From NCBI GenBank assembly GCA_946405145.1, contig CAMJGE010000001.1, positions 1 through 64,000 of the forward strand: DNA of 64,000 bases, given 5' to 3'. The notes beneath the pieces are model-generated. The model was not told the origin of the DNA. It was given only the letters and a program-made list of their open reading frames with translations, and ran no database searches. A program made the position numbers and the translations under genes. Each line of letters starts with the position of its first letter. Positions within the stretch are counted from its first letter, which is position 1. The stretch comes from an uncultured Prevotella sp. GTDB taxonomy: Bacteria > Bacteroidota > Bacteroidia > Bacteroidales > Bacteroidaceae. Of the stretch, positions 35,473 through 47,711 are shown piece after piece.

Positions 35473-36458
35473 TGGAAGAGATGATATCAGTCGTTGTGAT
35501 TACCTATAATCAGGAGAAGACTATTGCACGTACGCTGGACTCCATCCTGATGCAGAAATGCCATCTACCTATAGAAATAGTGATTGGCGAAGACTGCTCA
35601 CAGGATCACACCCGTCACATCTGTCAGACATATGCCACCAGATACCCTAATGTCATCAGACTGTTTTGTAACCAGCATAACAAAGGGATTGTAGATAACT
35701 ATTTCGATTGTCTGTTGCAATGCAGAGGTCGATATATAGCCGATTGTGCAGGCGATGATTTCTGGATAGACCCAGAGAAACTGGAGAAGGAGCTCAGGGT
35801 GATGGAAGAAAACAAAAACGTGACAATGGTTATTACCAACTGGCAATATTATGACGAACAATCACGCAACACTACTCCCAGCCGGCAACAGCATCTTGCG
35901 CCCATCACCCCAGGTCGCAAATTGCTGAAAGCTATAATCACCCAACAGTACATGAGCGTCTTTCATCTTTGCACGTCACTCTACAGAGCCGATGTATTCA
36001 GAAAAGCCTATGAGGAAGACATCAATCTCTTCCGCCACAAGACATATGTAAGCGAAGATATGCAGATAGCCTTCACGATGGCAGAACATGGCGACATAGC
36101 TTATCTGCCTGATGTTACGCTTAATTATAGCTGTGAAGGCGTATCAAACATCACTGATGATATCAAACTCTTTGATTTTGTGTATAAGACGACTCTGCAG
36201 ATCCGACATATGGCTTATAAAGCAAACATTGACATTCAAGACTTCATGGCTGGACGTATTTTCGTATTGGGAATGCATGCGTTCCGATCACATCAGCAAG
36301 AGCTCTTTCAGAAAACAAAAGCCTACAAATATGAATGGCAAGTACCTGAAACAAGGAAAAATACTATACTCTTTTTTGTTATGCAACACGAATGGTTATG
36401 GTGTTTAGGACTGATGCTTCGCAAATGCGTAGTCAACATGAAGCGATTATATCACTAA
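35469..36458 (+). CDS. Glycosyltransferase family 2
   Basis: 329 residues. ISVVVITYNQEKTIARTLDS, GEDCSQDHTRHIC and IADCAGDDFWIDPEKLE show the GT2 nucleotide-binding and acidic motifs. Translational coupling to the upstream GT2 (ATGA). The 3' end overlaps the convergent GT4 gene by 26 bp. Confidence 0.9.
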   Translation: MMEEMISVVVITYNQEKTIARTLDSILMQKCHLPIEIVIGEDCSQDHTRHICQTYATRYPNVIRLFCNQHNKGIVDNYFDCLLQCRGRYIADCAGDDFWIDPEKLEKELRVMEENKNVTMVITNWQYYDEQSRNTTPSRQQHLAPITPGRKLLKAIITQQYMSVFHLCTSLYRADVFRKAYEEDINLFRHKTYVSEDMQIAFTMAEHGDIAYLPDVTLNYSCEGVSNITDDIKLFDFVYKTTLQIRHMAYKANIDIQDFMAGRIFVLGMHAFRSHQQELFQKTKAYKYEWQVPETRKNTILFFVMQHEWLWCLGLMLRKCVVNMKRLYH

Positions 36459-37581
36459 ACAGATTCTCCAATTTCTTTCCTATCACTTCAGGAGATGAGA
36501 AAAGGCTGATGGCTTCAGAAATGGCTTTACCGTCATAAGTCTGTTTCATCACTTGCTGCATCGCTACAGTCAGAGCCTCCACATCATCTGTTGGCACAAT
36601 GGTGCATCCGCCTTCAATTCTTAAGTTCTGCGGTATGCAATTGGTAGAGATAACAGGGATACCCGTTGATAACGCTTCGAGCAACACTAAAGGCTGCACT
36701 TCACTCCTACTGGCCAATACCAATGCATCGCTCTCGTAGAGTAAATCACGAACTGCCACTTTGCTTATCAGACCATAAGAAATCATCCCTTCAGACAACA
36801 AAGTTCGGAACTTGGCTGTGTCAGTACCTCTGCCTGCAATTTTAAGTTCTACATTCGCCCCACTGCAGCGTAGCTGTTCAAATGCAGGTATCAGCACATC
36901 ATACCCCTTGCGATAGGAATAGTCAGCCACACAGCAGAATTGGAATGGCCTACCTTTTCGAGAAGGGCGCGACTGACAGTGAAAGAAATCGGTATCAATC
37001 ACATTTGAAAGATACTGCCATCGATAATCCTTACCAAAATAACAGGCCTGTTCATCAACCAGTTCCTCAGATACAGGTAGCACCATCGCCGCCTGTTTGT
37101 ATGCCTGCCTTAAAAAGGGAATCTGCCAGGCATCACTAGGTGCCTTTCCAAACTCTTCCTCCAGACTCATCAGCGACAGATGCTCTGTGATCACATAAGG
37201 CAAGCCATATGCCTTACTGAGCTGCATTGCAACATAACCAGCCCATTTTGCACAGTGAGCATGCAGAATATCTGGTTTTCCATATTTCTTGATATAATCG
37301 CAGAACATCGATTCCACGATACTTACCCAGCGCATCACGTTATGATGCACCATCTTCGGCAAGCCACGTTGAAACGACTGATAGATAGTTACATCATCAC
37401 GCTGATGCTCGTAACGATGATAAGGCAGTAATAGATAATCTTTCAGTCCGATGGTAACTCCTAACTGCACACAACTCAGGATACGCACCTCATGCCCTAA
37501 AGCCTTCAAAGCCTTAGCTTGCTCCAAACAGAATTCGCCGCCATTGGGAGTAAAGAAAGAAGGGATCTCGAGTATATGCAT
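36433..37581 (-). CDS. Glycosyltransferase family 4
   Basis: 382 residues from ATG 37581 (MHILEIPSFFTPNGGEFC); the longer frame to 37785 is an antisense shadow of rpsP. GT-B fold: PDILHAHCAKWAGYVAMQ, VADYSYRKGYDVLIPAFEQL and LVLASRSEVQPLVLLEALST (EX7E motif) are visible. Transfers sugar from a nucleotide donor to a glycan or lipid. It lies between surface-glycan genes and rpsP, reading through an upstream terminator region. Confidence 0.9.
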   Translation of the reverse strand: MHILEIPSFFTPNGGEFCLEQAKALKALGHEVRILSCVQLGVTIGLKDYLLLPYHRYEHQRDDVTIYQSFQRGLPKMVHHNVMRWVSIVESMFCDYIKKYGKPDILHAHCAKWAGYVAMQLSKAYGLPYVITEHLSLMSLEEEFGKAPSDAWQIPFLRQAYKQAAMVLPVSEELVDEQACYFGKDYRWQYLSNVIDTDFFHCQSRPSRKGRPFQFCCVADYSYRKGYDVLIPAFEQLRCSGANVELKIAGRGTDTAKFRTLLSEGMISYGLISKVAVRDLLYESDALVLASRSEVQPLVLLEALSTGIPVISTNCIPQNLRIEGGCTIVPTDDVEALTVAMQQVMKQTYDGKAISEAISLFSSPEVIGKKLENLFSDIIASC

Positions 37582-37599
37582 TGTTTTAGGCACTCTTAA

Positions 37600-37635
37600 A
37601 AAAATAGCCGGATACCTATGAGATACCCGGCTCCA
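37600..37635 (-). terminator. Terminator of rpsP
   Basis: Minus strand: GCCGGGTATCTC, loop, GGTATCCGGC, then TATTTTTTT. It separates rpsP from the GT4 gene. Confidence 0.9.
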
Positions 37636-37654
37636 TTTTTCTTTTGTCGAAGCT

Positions 37655-38212
37655 TTATGCCTCAGCTGGAGCAGCTTCCTCTGTAGCGGGAGCCTCTGCA
37701 GCAGCTTCCTCAGCAGCCTTTGCAGCCTCTGCCTCTGCCTTAGCGGCAGCCTCAGCAGCTTTCTTGTCAGCCACCTTCTTAGCAATAGCCTCGTTAACAG
37801 CCTTCTCTGCCTTCAGTGCGTTAGCAGCAGCTTCCTTCTTAGCCTTAGCCTCAGCCTCAGCGATCTTGGTCAGACCATTCTGCTTATCAGCCTTCCAAGC
37901 GTCGAACTTCTTCTGACATGCAGCCTCATCGAAAGCGCCCTTCTTAACGCCACCCTTCAGGTGCTTCATCAGGTAAACGCCCTCACGGCTGAGGATGTTA
38001 CGTACTGTGTCTGTGGGCTGAGCACCTGTCTCTACCCAGTACAGTGCACGCTCGAAATTCAAATCTACTGTGGCAGGATTGGTGTTAGGATTGTAAGTAC
38101 CAATCTTCTCAGTAAATCTACCATCACGTGGTGCACGAGCGTCAGCGATCACGATGCTGTAGAAAGCATAACCTTTACGACCACCGCGCTGCAATCTGAT
38201 TTTTGTTGCCAT
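37655..38212 (-). CDS. rpsP: 30S ribosomal protein S16 with long C-terminal tail
   Basis: 185 residues against about 80-90 in most bacteria. [20 protein letters not shown] and the following [14 protein letters not shown], then KIGTYNP, are canonical S16. From about residue 95 on is an Ala/Lys/Glu-rich probably helical tail ending in [13 protein letters not shown], a feature known from Bacteroidota. A -7 box TACCTTTG is at 38274-38281 on the same strand. Confidence 0.95.
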   Translation of the reverse strand: MATKIRLQRGGRKGYAFYSIVIADARAPRDGRFTEKIGTYNPNTNPATVDLNFERALYWVETGAQPTDTVRNILSREGVYLMKHLKGGVKKGAFDEAACQKKFDAWKADKQNGLTKIAEAEAKAKKEAAANALKAEKAVNEAIAKKVADKKAAEAAAKAEAEAAKAAEEAAAEAPATEEAAPAEA

Positions 38213-38321
38213 TTTGTTGTAATTTTGTTGTTATAAATTGAATTTCAATGCCATTATCTCGTAATAGCGGCTGCAAAGGTACTACTTTTTAAGCGATCAC
38301 ACACATAGCACGTACCATATT

Positions 38322-38951
38322 TTATTGTTTTTTAACAACTGAGATACCTGCCTGAAGACCTGGGATGCGTTTTGACATCTTAATCAGACGTTTATTGGCC
38401 TTTGTATCCTTCATCGCACCTAGTGCCTTCAGGCCTGTCAGCAACTTATCCACATCTATCAACATCATCATCGCGTCTTTCTCATGATGGAGGGTGACTT
38501 CTGCTGTCACTATACAATCCATGCCCATAATAAGTTTATCACCATTCAGAAGCCACAGGCCTCTTTTCGCATGACCGGCAATGACACGATCGAAGTGACT
38601 GTCCTTGTAGAACGTAAAGTGGGTATTCTCAGATGTAATGTTACTCTTGTCGATATAGTCCTGCAACAGTTTCTCCAACTGGTTTGCCACAGCGTTTTCT
38701 GCAAACTTCAACAGCACATTACCCTTTGTGGCATAGATGGCAGGTTCCTTATAGGCCCAAGTGCCAATCAGCGTATCGGCATGCTCCTTTTTCGTCTTAA
38801 ACGATTCCGATATTTTCGAATAAGCATCCTTCACGTTACCCGACTTCACACCAGCCTTCACACTGTCAGCTGTTTCCCTGACCGTCTGAGCTTGTGTGCT
38901 ACCAGCCATCAGCATCATCAGGGCAAGACCCAATATTCTCATTGATTTCAT
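38322..38951 (-). CDS. DUF4923 family exported protein
   Basis: 209 residues with a signal peptide (about 1-21, ending AGSTQA). The body (LIGTWAYKEPAIYATKGNVL, then HFTFYKDSHFDRVIAGHAKR) matches DUF4923, a lipocalin-like family restricted to Bacteroidales. Function unknown. Own promoter TATCTTTG at 38977-38984. Confidence 0.75.
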   Translation of the reverse strand: MKSMRILGLALMMLMAGSTQAQTVRETADSVKAGVKSGNVKDAYSKISESFKTKKEHADTLIGTWAYKEPAIYATKGNVLLKFAENAVANQLEKLLQDYIDKSNITSENTHFTFYKDSHFDRVIAGHAKRGLWLLNGDKLIMGMDCIVTAEVTLHHEKDAMMMLIDVDKLLTGLKALGAMKDTKANKRLIKMSKRIPGLQAGISVVKKQ

Positions 38952-39027
38952 AAGCTATAATTATAGAATTCTGTGGCAAAGATACAAAAAAATACCCAAT
39001 GAACTTACGACTTTTCCTAAAAATTTG

Positions 39028-39035
39028 TAACTTTG
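39028..39035 (+). promoter_or_regulatory. -7 box deciding the start of the GT2 at 39063
   Basis: TAACTTTG at 39028-39035; transcription would start near 39042, after the earlier in-frame ATG at 39033, so 39063 is chosen. Confidence 0.65.
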
Positions 39036-39062
39036 TGCACAAATTTAAATGTAGAATCATTC

Positions 39063-39941
39063 ATGCAAAGCCTCTCCGTACTCATAGCGGCCTATAATTG
39101 TAACTGTCTGCCTTTGGTAGAGCAGTTATTGCCGATGTTGCAGAACAATCTTGAGGCTTACGAGGTGATTGTGTCCGACGATGCAACTGCTGATCCTGAA
39201 ATCACGAAAGCCAATGAAGCCATCAACCAGTTGCCTGGCTGTCGTTATATTCTGAAACCGAAGAACGCTGGCAGTGCTGCCAATCGCAACTATCTGGGAG
39301 CTATCAGCCAATATCCTTTGTTACTGTTTCTTGACTGTGACATCTCTGTCACCAACGAGCAGTTTATAAAGCAATACCTCGCTACCCCCATAGATGGTGT
39401 TGTAAATGGTGGTATCAGCATCGTCAACGATGAGTGCTTAAAACATAATCTTCGATATTGCTACGAGCATGCAGAAGCTTCAGCCCATACGGCAGAAAGG
39501 CGTCAGACTAACAGATACCAGCATTTCCGCTCTACCAATTTTATGATTACTCGTGTTGCCTTTGAGCGTTGCTCTTTCGATGAAAGGTTTACCCGCAGCG
39601 GCTATGAAGATGTTCTTTATGGCAAACTGTTAAAGCAGAAGCACATCAACGTGATGCATATCGACAATCCCGTTCTGATGACCAAATTCGAAAGCAATCC
39701 TGATTACGTGTCGAAGATTGAGCGCAGTCTGCGCACACTCCATACCTTCCAGAATGATTTGCGAGGATATTCCCGAATGCTTACCTTCGTATCAGGCATT
39801 CATCTTTCTATTATAAAGGATCTGATTCGGCTCTGGCATCGGCTCTTTGGAAAAGCAGAGAGACGGAACCTTTGCGGATCCCGTCCCTCACTATTGGTTT
39901 TCAAACTATATCGTTTGGGCTATTATCTCAGCCTTCAATAA
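39063..39941 (+). CDS. Glycosyltransferase family 2
   Basis: 292 residues from ATG 39063 (MQSLSVLIAAYNCNCLPLVE). VIVSDDATADPEI, NAGSAANRNYL and LFLDCDISV (the acidic motif) mark GT2, and FDERFTRSGYEDVLYGKLL is the acceptor-side ED motif. Acceptor unknown. Isolated from the other GT cluster by rpsP and DUF4923. Confidence 0.85.
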   Translation: MQSLSVLIAAYNCNCLPLVEQLLPMLQNNLEAYEVIVSDDATADPEITKANEAINQLPGCRYILKPKNAGSAANRNYLGAISQYPLLLFLDCDISVTNEQFIKQYLATPIDGVVNGGISIVNDECLKHNLRYCYEHAEASAHTAERRQTNRYQHFRSTNFMITRVAFERCSFDERFTRSGYEDVLYGKLLKQKHINVMHIDNPVLMTKFESNPDYVSKIERSLRTLHTFQNDLRGYSRMLTFVSGIHLSIIKDLIRLWHRLFGKAERRNLCGSRPSLLVFKLYRLGYYLSLQ

Positions 39942-39946
39942 TTATC

Positions 39947-40435
39947 TTATTCAGCCATATCGCTGGGGATGACTGAGAAGGTCAGCTTCTCATAACCCTC
40001 GAAGTCGTCAAACTGCACCTGGAAGTTGGCATACTGATAGTAGTTACCACCAGTGTTATGTGTATCCTTGATAGAGTTGCTCTGAGCAAGGGCATTCAGG
40101 ATCTTGTTATATACCACCTTATCGTTGCTTTCATCAGCGATCTGGATAGCCATAGAGGTCACATAACCGTTCTCCACCTTATAGGTATAGTCACCACAAG
40201 CATAAAGTTGGAAATCCTCAGTCTCAAGGATCGTTTCCAGCTCACCTACCTTCTCTTTCAGTTCCTCAAAGGTGAGATTGACATGATTAATAGGCTCGCG
40301 ATTCTCGTCGAGCTTAATATAAGTGGTGTCAACTTCACTGGTGACATTGGTTTCTTCAGCGTTCATCGTCATTGTACCTGCAAACATCAGCATACATGCA
40401 AGTGCCATTTTCATCATCTTTTTCATCTCTTTCAT
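39947..40435 (-). CDS. Small exported protein, unknown
   Basis: 162 residues; signal peptide about 1-26 (MKMALACMLMFAGTMTMNA). The mature part is acidic, with a helical FEELKEKVGELETILE and beta-rich FQLYACGDYTYKVENGYVTS. No family recognised. Own -7 box TATCTTTG at 40493-40500. Confidence 0.6.
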   Translation of the reverse strand: MKEMKKMMKMALACMLMFAGTMTMNAEETNVTSEVDTTYIKLDENREPINHVNLTFEELKEKVGELETILETEDFQLYACGDYTYKVENGYVTSMAIQIADESNDKVVYNKILNALAQSNSIKDTHNTGGNYYQYANFQVQFDDFEGYEKLTFSVIPSDMAE

Positions 40436-40628
40436 CTTTAAATTCGTTATCTCAAAACCTGATTTGTTTTCAAATCATCTCTTTTTCGGATGCAAAGATA
40501 ACAATTTATAACTAACCGACCAACACTTTTTGGAAAAAAATTCATAAAATAACCATCTATGGCATTCTTTTTGATAAAAGTCAACCACAGATGGTAACAA
40601 ATTGCAATCTTAGAGTAGTTTTTCGATG

Positions 40629-43682
<3,054 letters not shown>

Positions 43683-43696
43683 TTATAATTTAGTTT

Positions 43697-44407
43697 TTAC
43701 TCGTAATCGTCAATCACCGCATTCATAAAGTCCATCATGGGTTTGGCTGCCATGAATATCTCCTCCATCTCATCGAGCCAGCCGTCGCCTTCGAAGAAAC
43801 TGTCGGGCACCGCATGCCACGCACAATAGTCCTTCAGGCGCAGATAGCGCACGTAAGGCCAGTCACGAGGGAAACCCGAAGGACAGGTCTTCAGTTTCTC
43901 CAGTCCGAAGCCCTGCGGTTTGTCCCAGCTCTCATTCATCGAGGTAGAGCCCGAGTCGGCAAAATACTTCAGAAACGCCTCGCTCTCCACACACTTGAGC
44001 CACGCCTCCGTGTTACCCATCATCTCATTACGGCACGAGGTGAGGATATTCGTAGGAAGCCAATAGTTACCTACAGCCACCAGACAGTGTCCTGGTTCCA
44101 GATGCAGGTAATAACCGCCTCGCAATGCTTTCTTACCTTTCGCACAGATATAGGCACCTAGATGGTTCTTATAGGGCGATTTGTCAGGCGAGAAGCGTGT
44201 ATCGCGGTTGAAGCGATAGGTACAGTCCTTCACCTGCAGATGCGCCACCTCAGGATCAAACGACACAATCCGCTCCAGCGCCTGAGCCACCCCCTGTTCA
44301 AAGTCGGCTCTTATGGCATCGTATTCAGCCTTATGCTCCAGATACCAAGCTCGGTTATTATTTGCGGCTATCTGCCTCAGATATTTAAGTATTCTCTTTG
44401 CGTTCAT
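43697..44407 (-). CDS. DUF2461 (TIGR02453) protein
   Basis: 236 residues. ILKYLRQIAANNNRAWYLEH, YRFNRDTRFSPDKSPYKNHL and GGYYLHLEPGHCLVAVGNY are hallmarks of DUF2461, a widespread cytosolic family of unknown function. A -7 box TAAATTTG lies at 44428-44435. It is probably co-transcribed with the GH2 gene. Confidence 0.8.
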   Translation of the reverse strand: MNAKRILKYLRQIAANNNRAWYLEHKAEYDAIRADFEQGVAQALERIVSFDPEVAHLQVKDCTYRFNRDTRFSPDKSPYKNHLGAYICAKGKKALRGGYYLHLEPGHCLVAVGNYWLPTNILTSCRNEMMGNTEAWLKCVESEAFLKYFADSGSTSMNESWDKPQGFGLEKLKTCPSGFPRDWPYVRYLRLKDYCAWHAVPDSFFEGDGWLDEMEEIFMAAKPMMDFMNAVIDDYE

Positions 44408-44507
44408 TGCTTTTACTTTTTAGACTGCAAATTTACAAAAAAATACCCAAAATCCAAACTTTTTTCCTTTTTTTCATTCTTAGTATGGCTTCGACGTTAA
44501 AATGTTG

Positions 44508-44515
44508 TATCTTTG
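44508..44515 (+). promoter_or_regulatory. -7 box of nth
   Basis: TATCTTTG at 44508-44515, 23 bp before ATG 44539, excluding the upstream in-frame starts. Confidence 0.65.
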
Positions 44516-44538
44516 CAGACGTATTTGAAAATAGTGAT

Positions 44539-45192
44539 ATGAGGAAGACAGAAAGATACGAACGGATTTTGGCGCACTTCAAGGCACAGATGCCAGAGGT
44601 GACCACCGAACTGGAGTTTGGCAGCGTGTTTCAGTTGCTGGTGGCAGTGATCTTGAGTGCGCAATGTACTGACAAGCGCATCAACCAGGTGACACCAGAG
44701 TTGTTCAGACATTACCCTGATGCAAAGACGATGGCACAGGCAGAACCCGAAGAGGTATTGGAATACATCAGCAGCGTCTCCTACCCTAACGCCAAGGCAG
44801 ATCATCTGGTGAAGATGGCGAGGGCACTTGTAGATAATCATGATGGTGAGGTGCCCTCAGACATGAATGCCCTACTCGACTTACCAGGTGTGGGACGGAA
44901 GACGGCGAATGTGATTCAGAGTGTGGCTTTTGGCAAATCTACTTTAGCCGTTGACACCCATGTGTATCGGGTGGCTCACAGACTCGGACTTGTCAGCAAG
45001 CGTGACAACACGCCTTTCAAAGTTGAACAGGAGCTGGTGAAGCACATACCTGCAGAAGACATCCCCAATGCGCACCACTGGCTTCTGCTGCACGGACGCT
45101 ACGTCTGCACTTCCAGAAAGCCGCATTGCGAGAAGTGCGAGATAGAAAAATATTGTGCAAAACAAATAGAGGGCTCGAAATTAGACCACTAA
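44539..45192 (+). CDS. nth: Endonuclease III
   Basis: 217 residues from ATG 44539. LSAQCTDKRINQVTP, HhH motif LPGVGRKTANVI with catalytic Lys in VGRKTA, Asp in VDTHVYRVAHRLG, and the C-terminal 4Fe-4S cluster C-x6-C-x2-C-x5-C. Removes oxidised pyrimidines from DNA by glycosylase/AP-lyase action. Confidence 0.95.
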   Translation: MRKTERYERILAHFKAQMPEVTTELEFGSVFQLLVAVILSAQCTDKRINQVTPELFRHYPDAKTMAQAEPEEVLEYISSVSYPNAKADHLVKMARALVDNHDGEVPSDMNALLDLPGVGRKTANVIQSVAFGKSTLAVDTHVYRVAHRLGLVSKRDNTPFKVEQELVKHIPAEDIPNAHHWLLLHGRYVCTSRKPHCEKCEIEKYCAKQIEGSKLDH

Positions 45193-45601
45193 TTTGCTTT
45201 TTAAACAAACTTTACAAACCAGCCTCTGAGAATCGCGCAAAATTCACCAATCCAGACTTGGGGCTCAAATACGCGAATTTTGAGCCATTTTGTAAACCTT
45301 TGACTATCTGAGGCTTACAAAATCAGCACTTCTTCAGACAAGAAAAAACAACCCGAAAAGTAGCTTTTTACACCTCAAAAAGTTACTTTTTACTATTAAT
45401 TCTGGCACTTTTTACCTTTAAATCTAGCACTTTTTCCCATTAATGGGAACAATTTTTCAATAACTCTGCAGTAAGTTTTCCATAACCTAACAGCATGTTC
45501 CCTTGCAGGGAACGCCCCTTTTGCTTACTTCTCGCCAATACCTTCTCCTAGAACGCCCCATTCCGAAGTGTTAAATTTAGGCATAATTCCTTTACATCAA
45601 A

Positions 45602-45632
45602 GGGCGCAAAGGTGCCAGCCCCCTTTGCGCCC
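45602..45632. terminator. GC-rich hairpin between nth and the PEGA operon
   Basis: GGGCGCAAAGG (45602-45612) pairs with CCTTTGCGCCC (45622-45632), loop 9 nt. It lacks a long T-run on either side but lies between two convergent units. Confidence 0.5.
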
Positions 45633-45666
45633 AATGCATAATCTTCCTCCTTATTTGATTAAACCA

Positions 45667-45756
45667 TTATTCTTCAAATGCTGACATATCGTCTTCACCA
45701 TCCACTCCTTCATAATACTTCCAGGATGTGGCCGATGAAATCTCTTTTGAACCCAT
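45667..45756 (-). CDS. Possible 29-residue acidic peptide
   Basis: ATG 45756 to TAA 45667 (MGSKEISSATSWKYYEG onward). A weak promoter-like TACTTTTAC precedes it. It may also be the surviving start of a lost gene. Confidence 0.3.
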   Translation of the reverse strand: MGSKEISSATSWKYYEGVDGEDDMSAFEE

Positions 45757-45945
45757 AACAATTGTTCTTTGGGTGTAAAAGTACTATTTTTAGTACTAAC
45801 TTCCAAATCTTTTGAGTACTTTTTTGTTTATGGGTACTAAAAGCACATTGCTTCTGGATTGCTTTTCAGAAAAAGATCATAGACCATTCCCCTCTATGCT
45901 ATGTTTGGCAAAAATACATTTGGGTTTGGCTTATCATCCTAGTTT

Positions 45946-47706
45946 TTATAAATCAAGAGCAAGGCGTAATCCGAGGGAGTCCAATCGGGTGTCGGGCTTA
46001 TATTTAATCCGTTCCAACACATTGCAGAATCTCGCCTCGCTCCCCCAATGGCCACCACGAACTACAGGAAGAGAGTCCATTGAAGGTCTCGTTGGATTCA
46101 TCCGACTATCGCTGTTATAACCACTCCAAGTCTTATACAACTCATAGACATTTCCGATGATGTTATAATTGTCATTCCAATAACACCACTCACAGACATT
46201 ACCACTCATATCATATAATCCTAGTTCATTTGCCTGTTTTGTTTTGACAATGTGAGATTGCCATTTTTTCTTCTTTTTACTATTATCATAATACCAGGAC
46301 ACTTTATCTACATTGTTGCTACCACTGTATATATAACCATGACTCTCGTTACCACCACGAGCAGCAAATTCCCATTCTGCTTCTGTAGGCAGTCGGAACT
46401 TTCGACCAGTCATCTGGTTAAGCTTTTTAATAAATAACTGACAATCATCCCAACTGACTTTCTCAACGGGTCTGTTATTGCCCTTAAAGTTTGAAGGATT
46501 ATTACCCATTACAGTCTCCCATAGCGCCTGGGTTACCTCTGTCTCTCCTATATAATATGTTGAGAGTTTCACTTGCTCACTGGTTGCTCCCATCTGGAAA
46601 GTTCCACCATCTACCTGAACCATTGTGAATGAAACGGTTCCCACAGTAAACTCCAGATTGCCAGTCGGCTTTTCTAGATTTACTGTGAGTATGGATGTCT
46701 CGTCCTCATTAACTGTCAAGGTTGAGTTATAATCACTATAACCTTGCTTGCTGATACGGACCTGGTGCTGTCCGACAAGCAAATCAGATATCATCAGCGG
46801 TGTCTGTCCAACTTTCTTTCCATCAATAAAGATATCCGCCATTCCTGGTGAACTGTTGATGTCTGCTTCTCCATAAATCGGGGTCGGGCTTTGGAGTTTC
46901 ACAATTTGAGGCTCTGATGTTACAATAAAGTCTTGTGTGGTAGTAGTGCTGCGATGCCCTTGTTTCTTAGCTTCAAGTTCATAAGTACCTGCGCCAAGAT
47001 TACCGCTCCAAGAGCCTACACCTTTCCTTTCGCCATTTACCCATATTTCGGCATTGTTATCCACATTAATAGTAACCTTAGCGAAATTAGGCTTTAGGGA
47101 TATATTTACCACCTTCTTATTATTGGGATCATCAACGGTAACCGACCCCGCTTCTAACAAATAGTCTGGAGCCTGGACACGATAATTATAGGTACCAAAC
47201 TTCATCATCTTTGAAGCGACACCACCTTCTGTTTTGAGTAATTCTCCATTTAACTCTACAACAGCATCAGGTGGTGTAAGTTGGAAAACAACATATTGTG
47301 ATGTTCGAGCTTGTTTCACAACAGTCTGCACTTCCCCCGCAATAAGGATCATTTCGTAAGTACGAGCAGCTTCAATAGGGACATTCAGATAATAGTCTCT
47401 CAGCATTCCTAATTGAGGATGTGAGATTGTTATCTTCTTTAGACCTCGGGGCACATATACCCAAATCTCAGATGGTTTCTGAACCGTTTTCACGATACCT
47501 AATGCTCCGCCATCGAAAGTGAATCCAGTTTGAGTTGTCACCACTTTGATAAGTGCTGCTGTCTCACCATTTTGATCTTGCTCCATTGTGCCAGCTGTGT
47601 TAGCTGTTAGGTCTGTATCGAGTAGCTTGAAACTGCTAACTGAAATTGATTGAGCTAATACTGTCAGTCTAAAGATTAAAAACAAAAAAAGTATAGATTT
47701 CCTCAT
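45946..47706 (-). CDS. Module-N protein with three PEGA repeats and FGE/SUMF fold
   Basis: 586 residues. Signal peptide (1-18); a 100-residue N-terminal module shared by five genes (about 20-120: SISVSSFKLLDTDLTANTAG); three PEGA domains (about 137-205, 206-272, 275-345: AEIWVNGERKGVGSWSGNLG, ADIFIDGKKVGQTPLM); then an FGE-sulfatase domain (355-586: VDGGTFQMGATSEQ, YYIGETEVTQALWETVMGNN, RKFRLPTEAEWEFAARGG). In active formylglycine enzymes two Cys sit near the end; here only the second (SEARFC) is plausible, so a binding role is more likely. Last gene of the operon; 349 bp identical to the gene at 50350. Confidence 0.8.
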   Translation of the reverse strand: MRKSILFLFLIFRLTVLAQSISVSSFKLLDTDLTANTAGTMEQDQNGETAALIKVVTTQTGFTFDGGALGIVKTVQKPSEIWVYVPRGLKKITISHPQLGMLRDYYLNVPIEAARTYEMILIAGEVQTVVKQARTSQYVVFQLTPPDAVVELNGELLKTEGGVASKMMKFGTYNYRVQAPDYLLEAGSVTVDDPNNKKVVNISLKPNFAKVTINVDNNAEIWVNGERKGVGSWSGNLGAGTYELEAKKQGHRSTTTTQDFIVTSEPQIVKLQSPTPIYGEADINSSPGMADIFIDGKKVGQTPLMISDLLVGQHQVRISKQGYSDYNSTLTVNEDETSILTVNLEKPTGNLEFTVGTVSFTMVQVDGGTFQMGATSEQVKLSTYYIGETEVTQALWETVMGNNPSNFKGNNRPVEKVSWDDCQLFIKKLNQMTGRKFRLPTEAEWEFAARGGNESHGYIYSGSNNVDKVSWYYDNSKKKKKWQSHIVKTKQANELGLYDMSGNVCEWCYWNDNYNIIGNVYELYKTWSGYNSDSRMNPTRPSMDSLPVVRGGHWGSEARFCNVLERIKYKPDTRLDSLGLRLALDL

Positions 47707-47711
47707 GTCTT

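Larger units (their letters stand above)
45193..45945. other. 753-bp gap with repeated short motifs and hairpins
   Basis: Four ACTTTTT-type motifs occur in 45360-45437; palindromes CCCATTAATGGG (45436-45447) and GTTCCCTTGCAGGGAAC (45497-45513) and an 11-bp perfect hairpin at 45602-45632 follow. One small reading frame is listed separately. No larger gene is convincing. Confidence 0.5.

Noticed and set aside
37582..37785. N-terminal extension of the GT4 gene
   Set aside because: The added residues are Arg/Leu repeats, an antisense reading of the rpsP tail, and cross the rpsP terminator.
45812..46120. 102-codon plus-strand frame over the end of the operon
   Set aside because: Antisense to the FGE domain with no promoter or plausible start.
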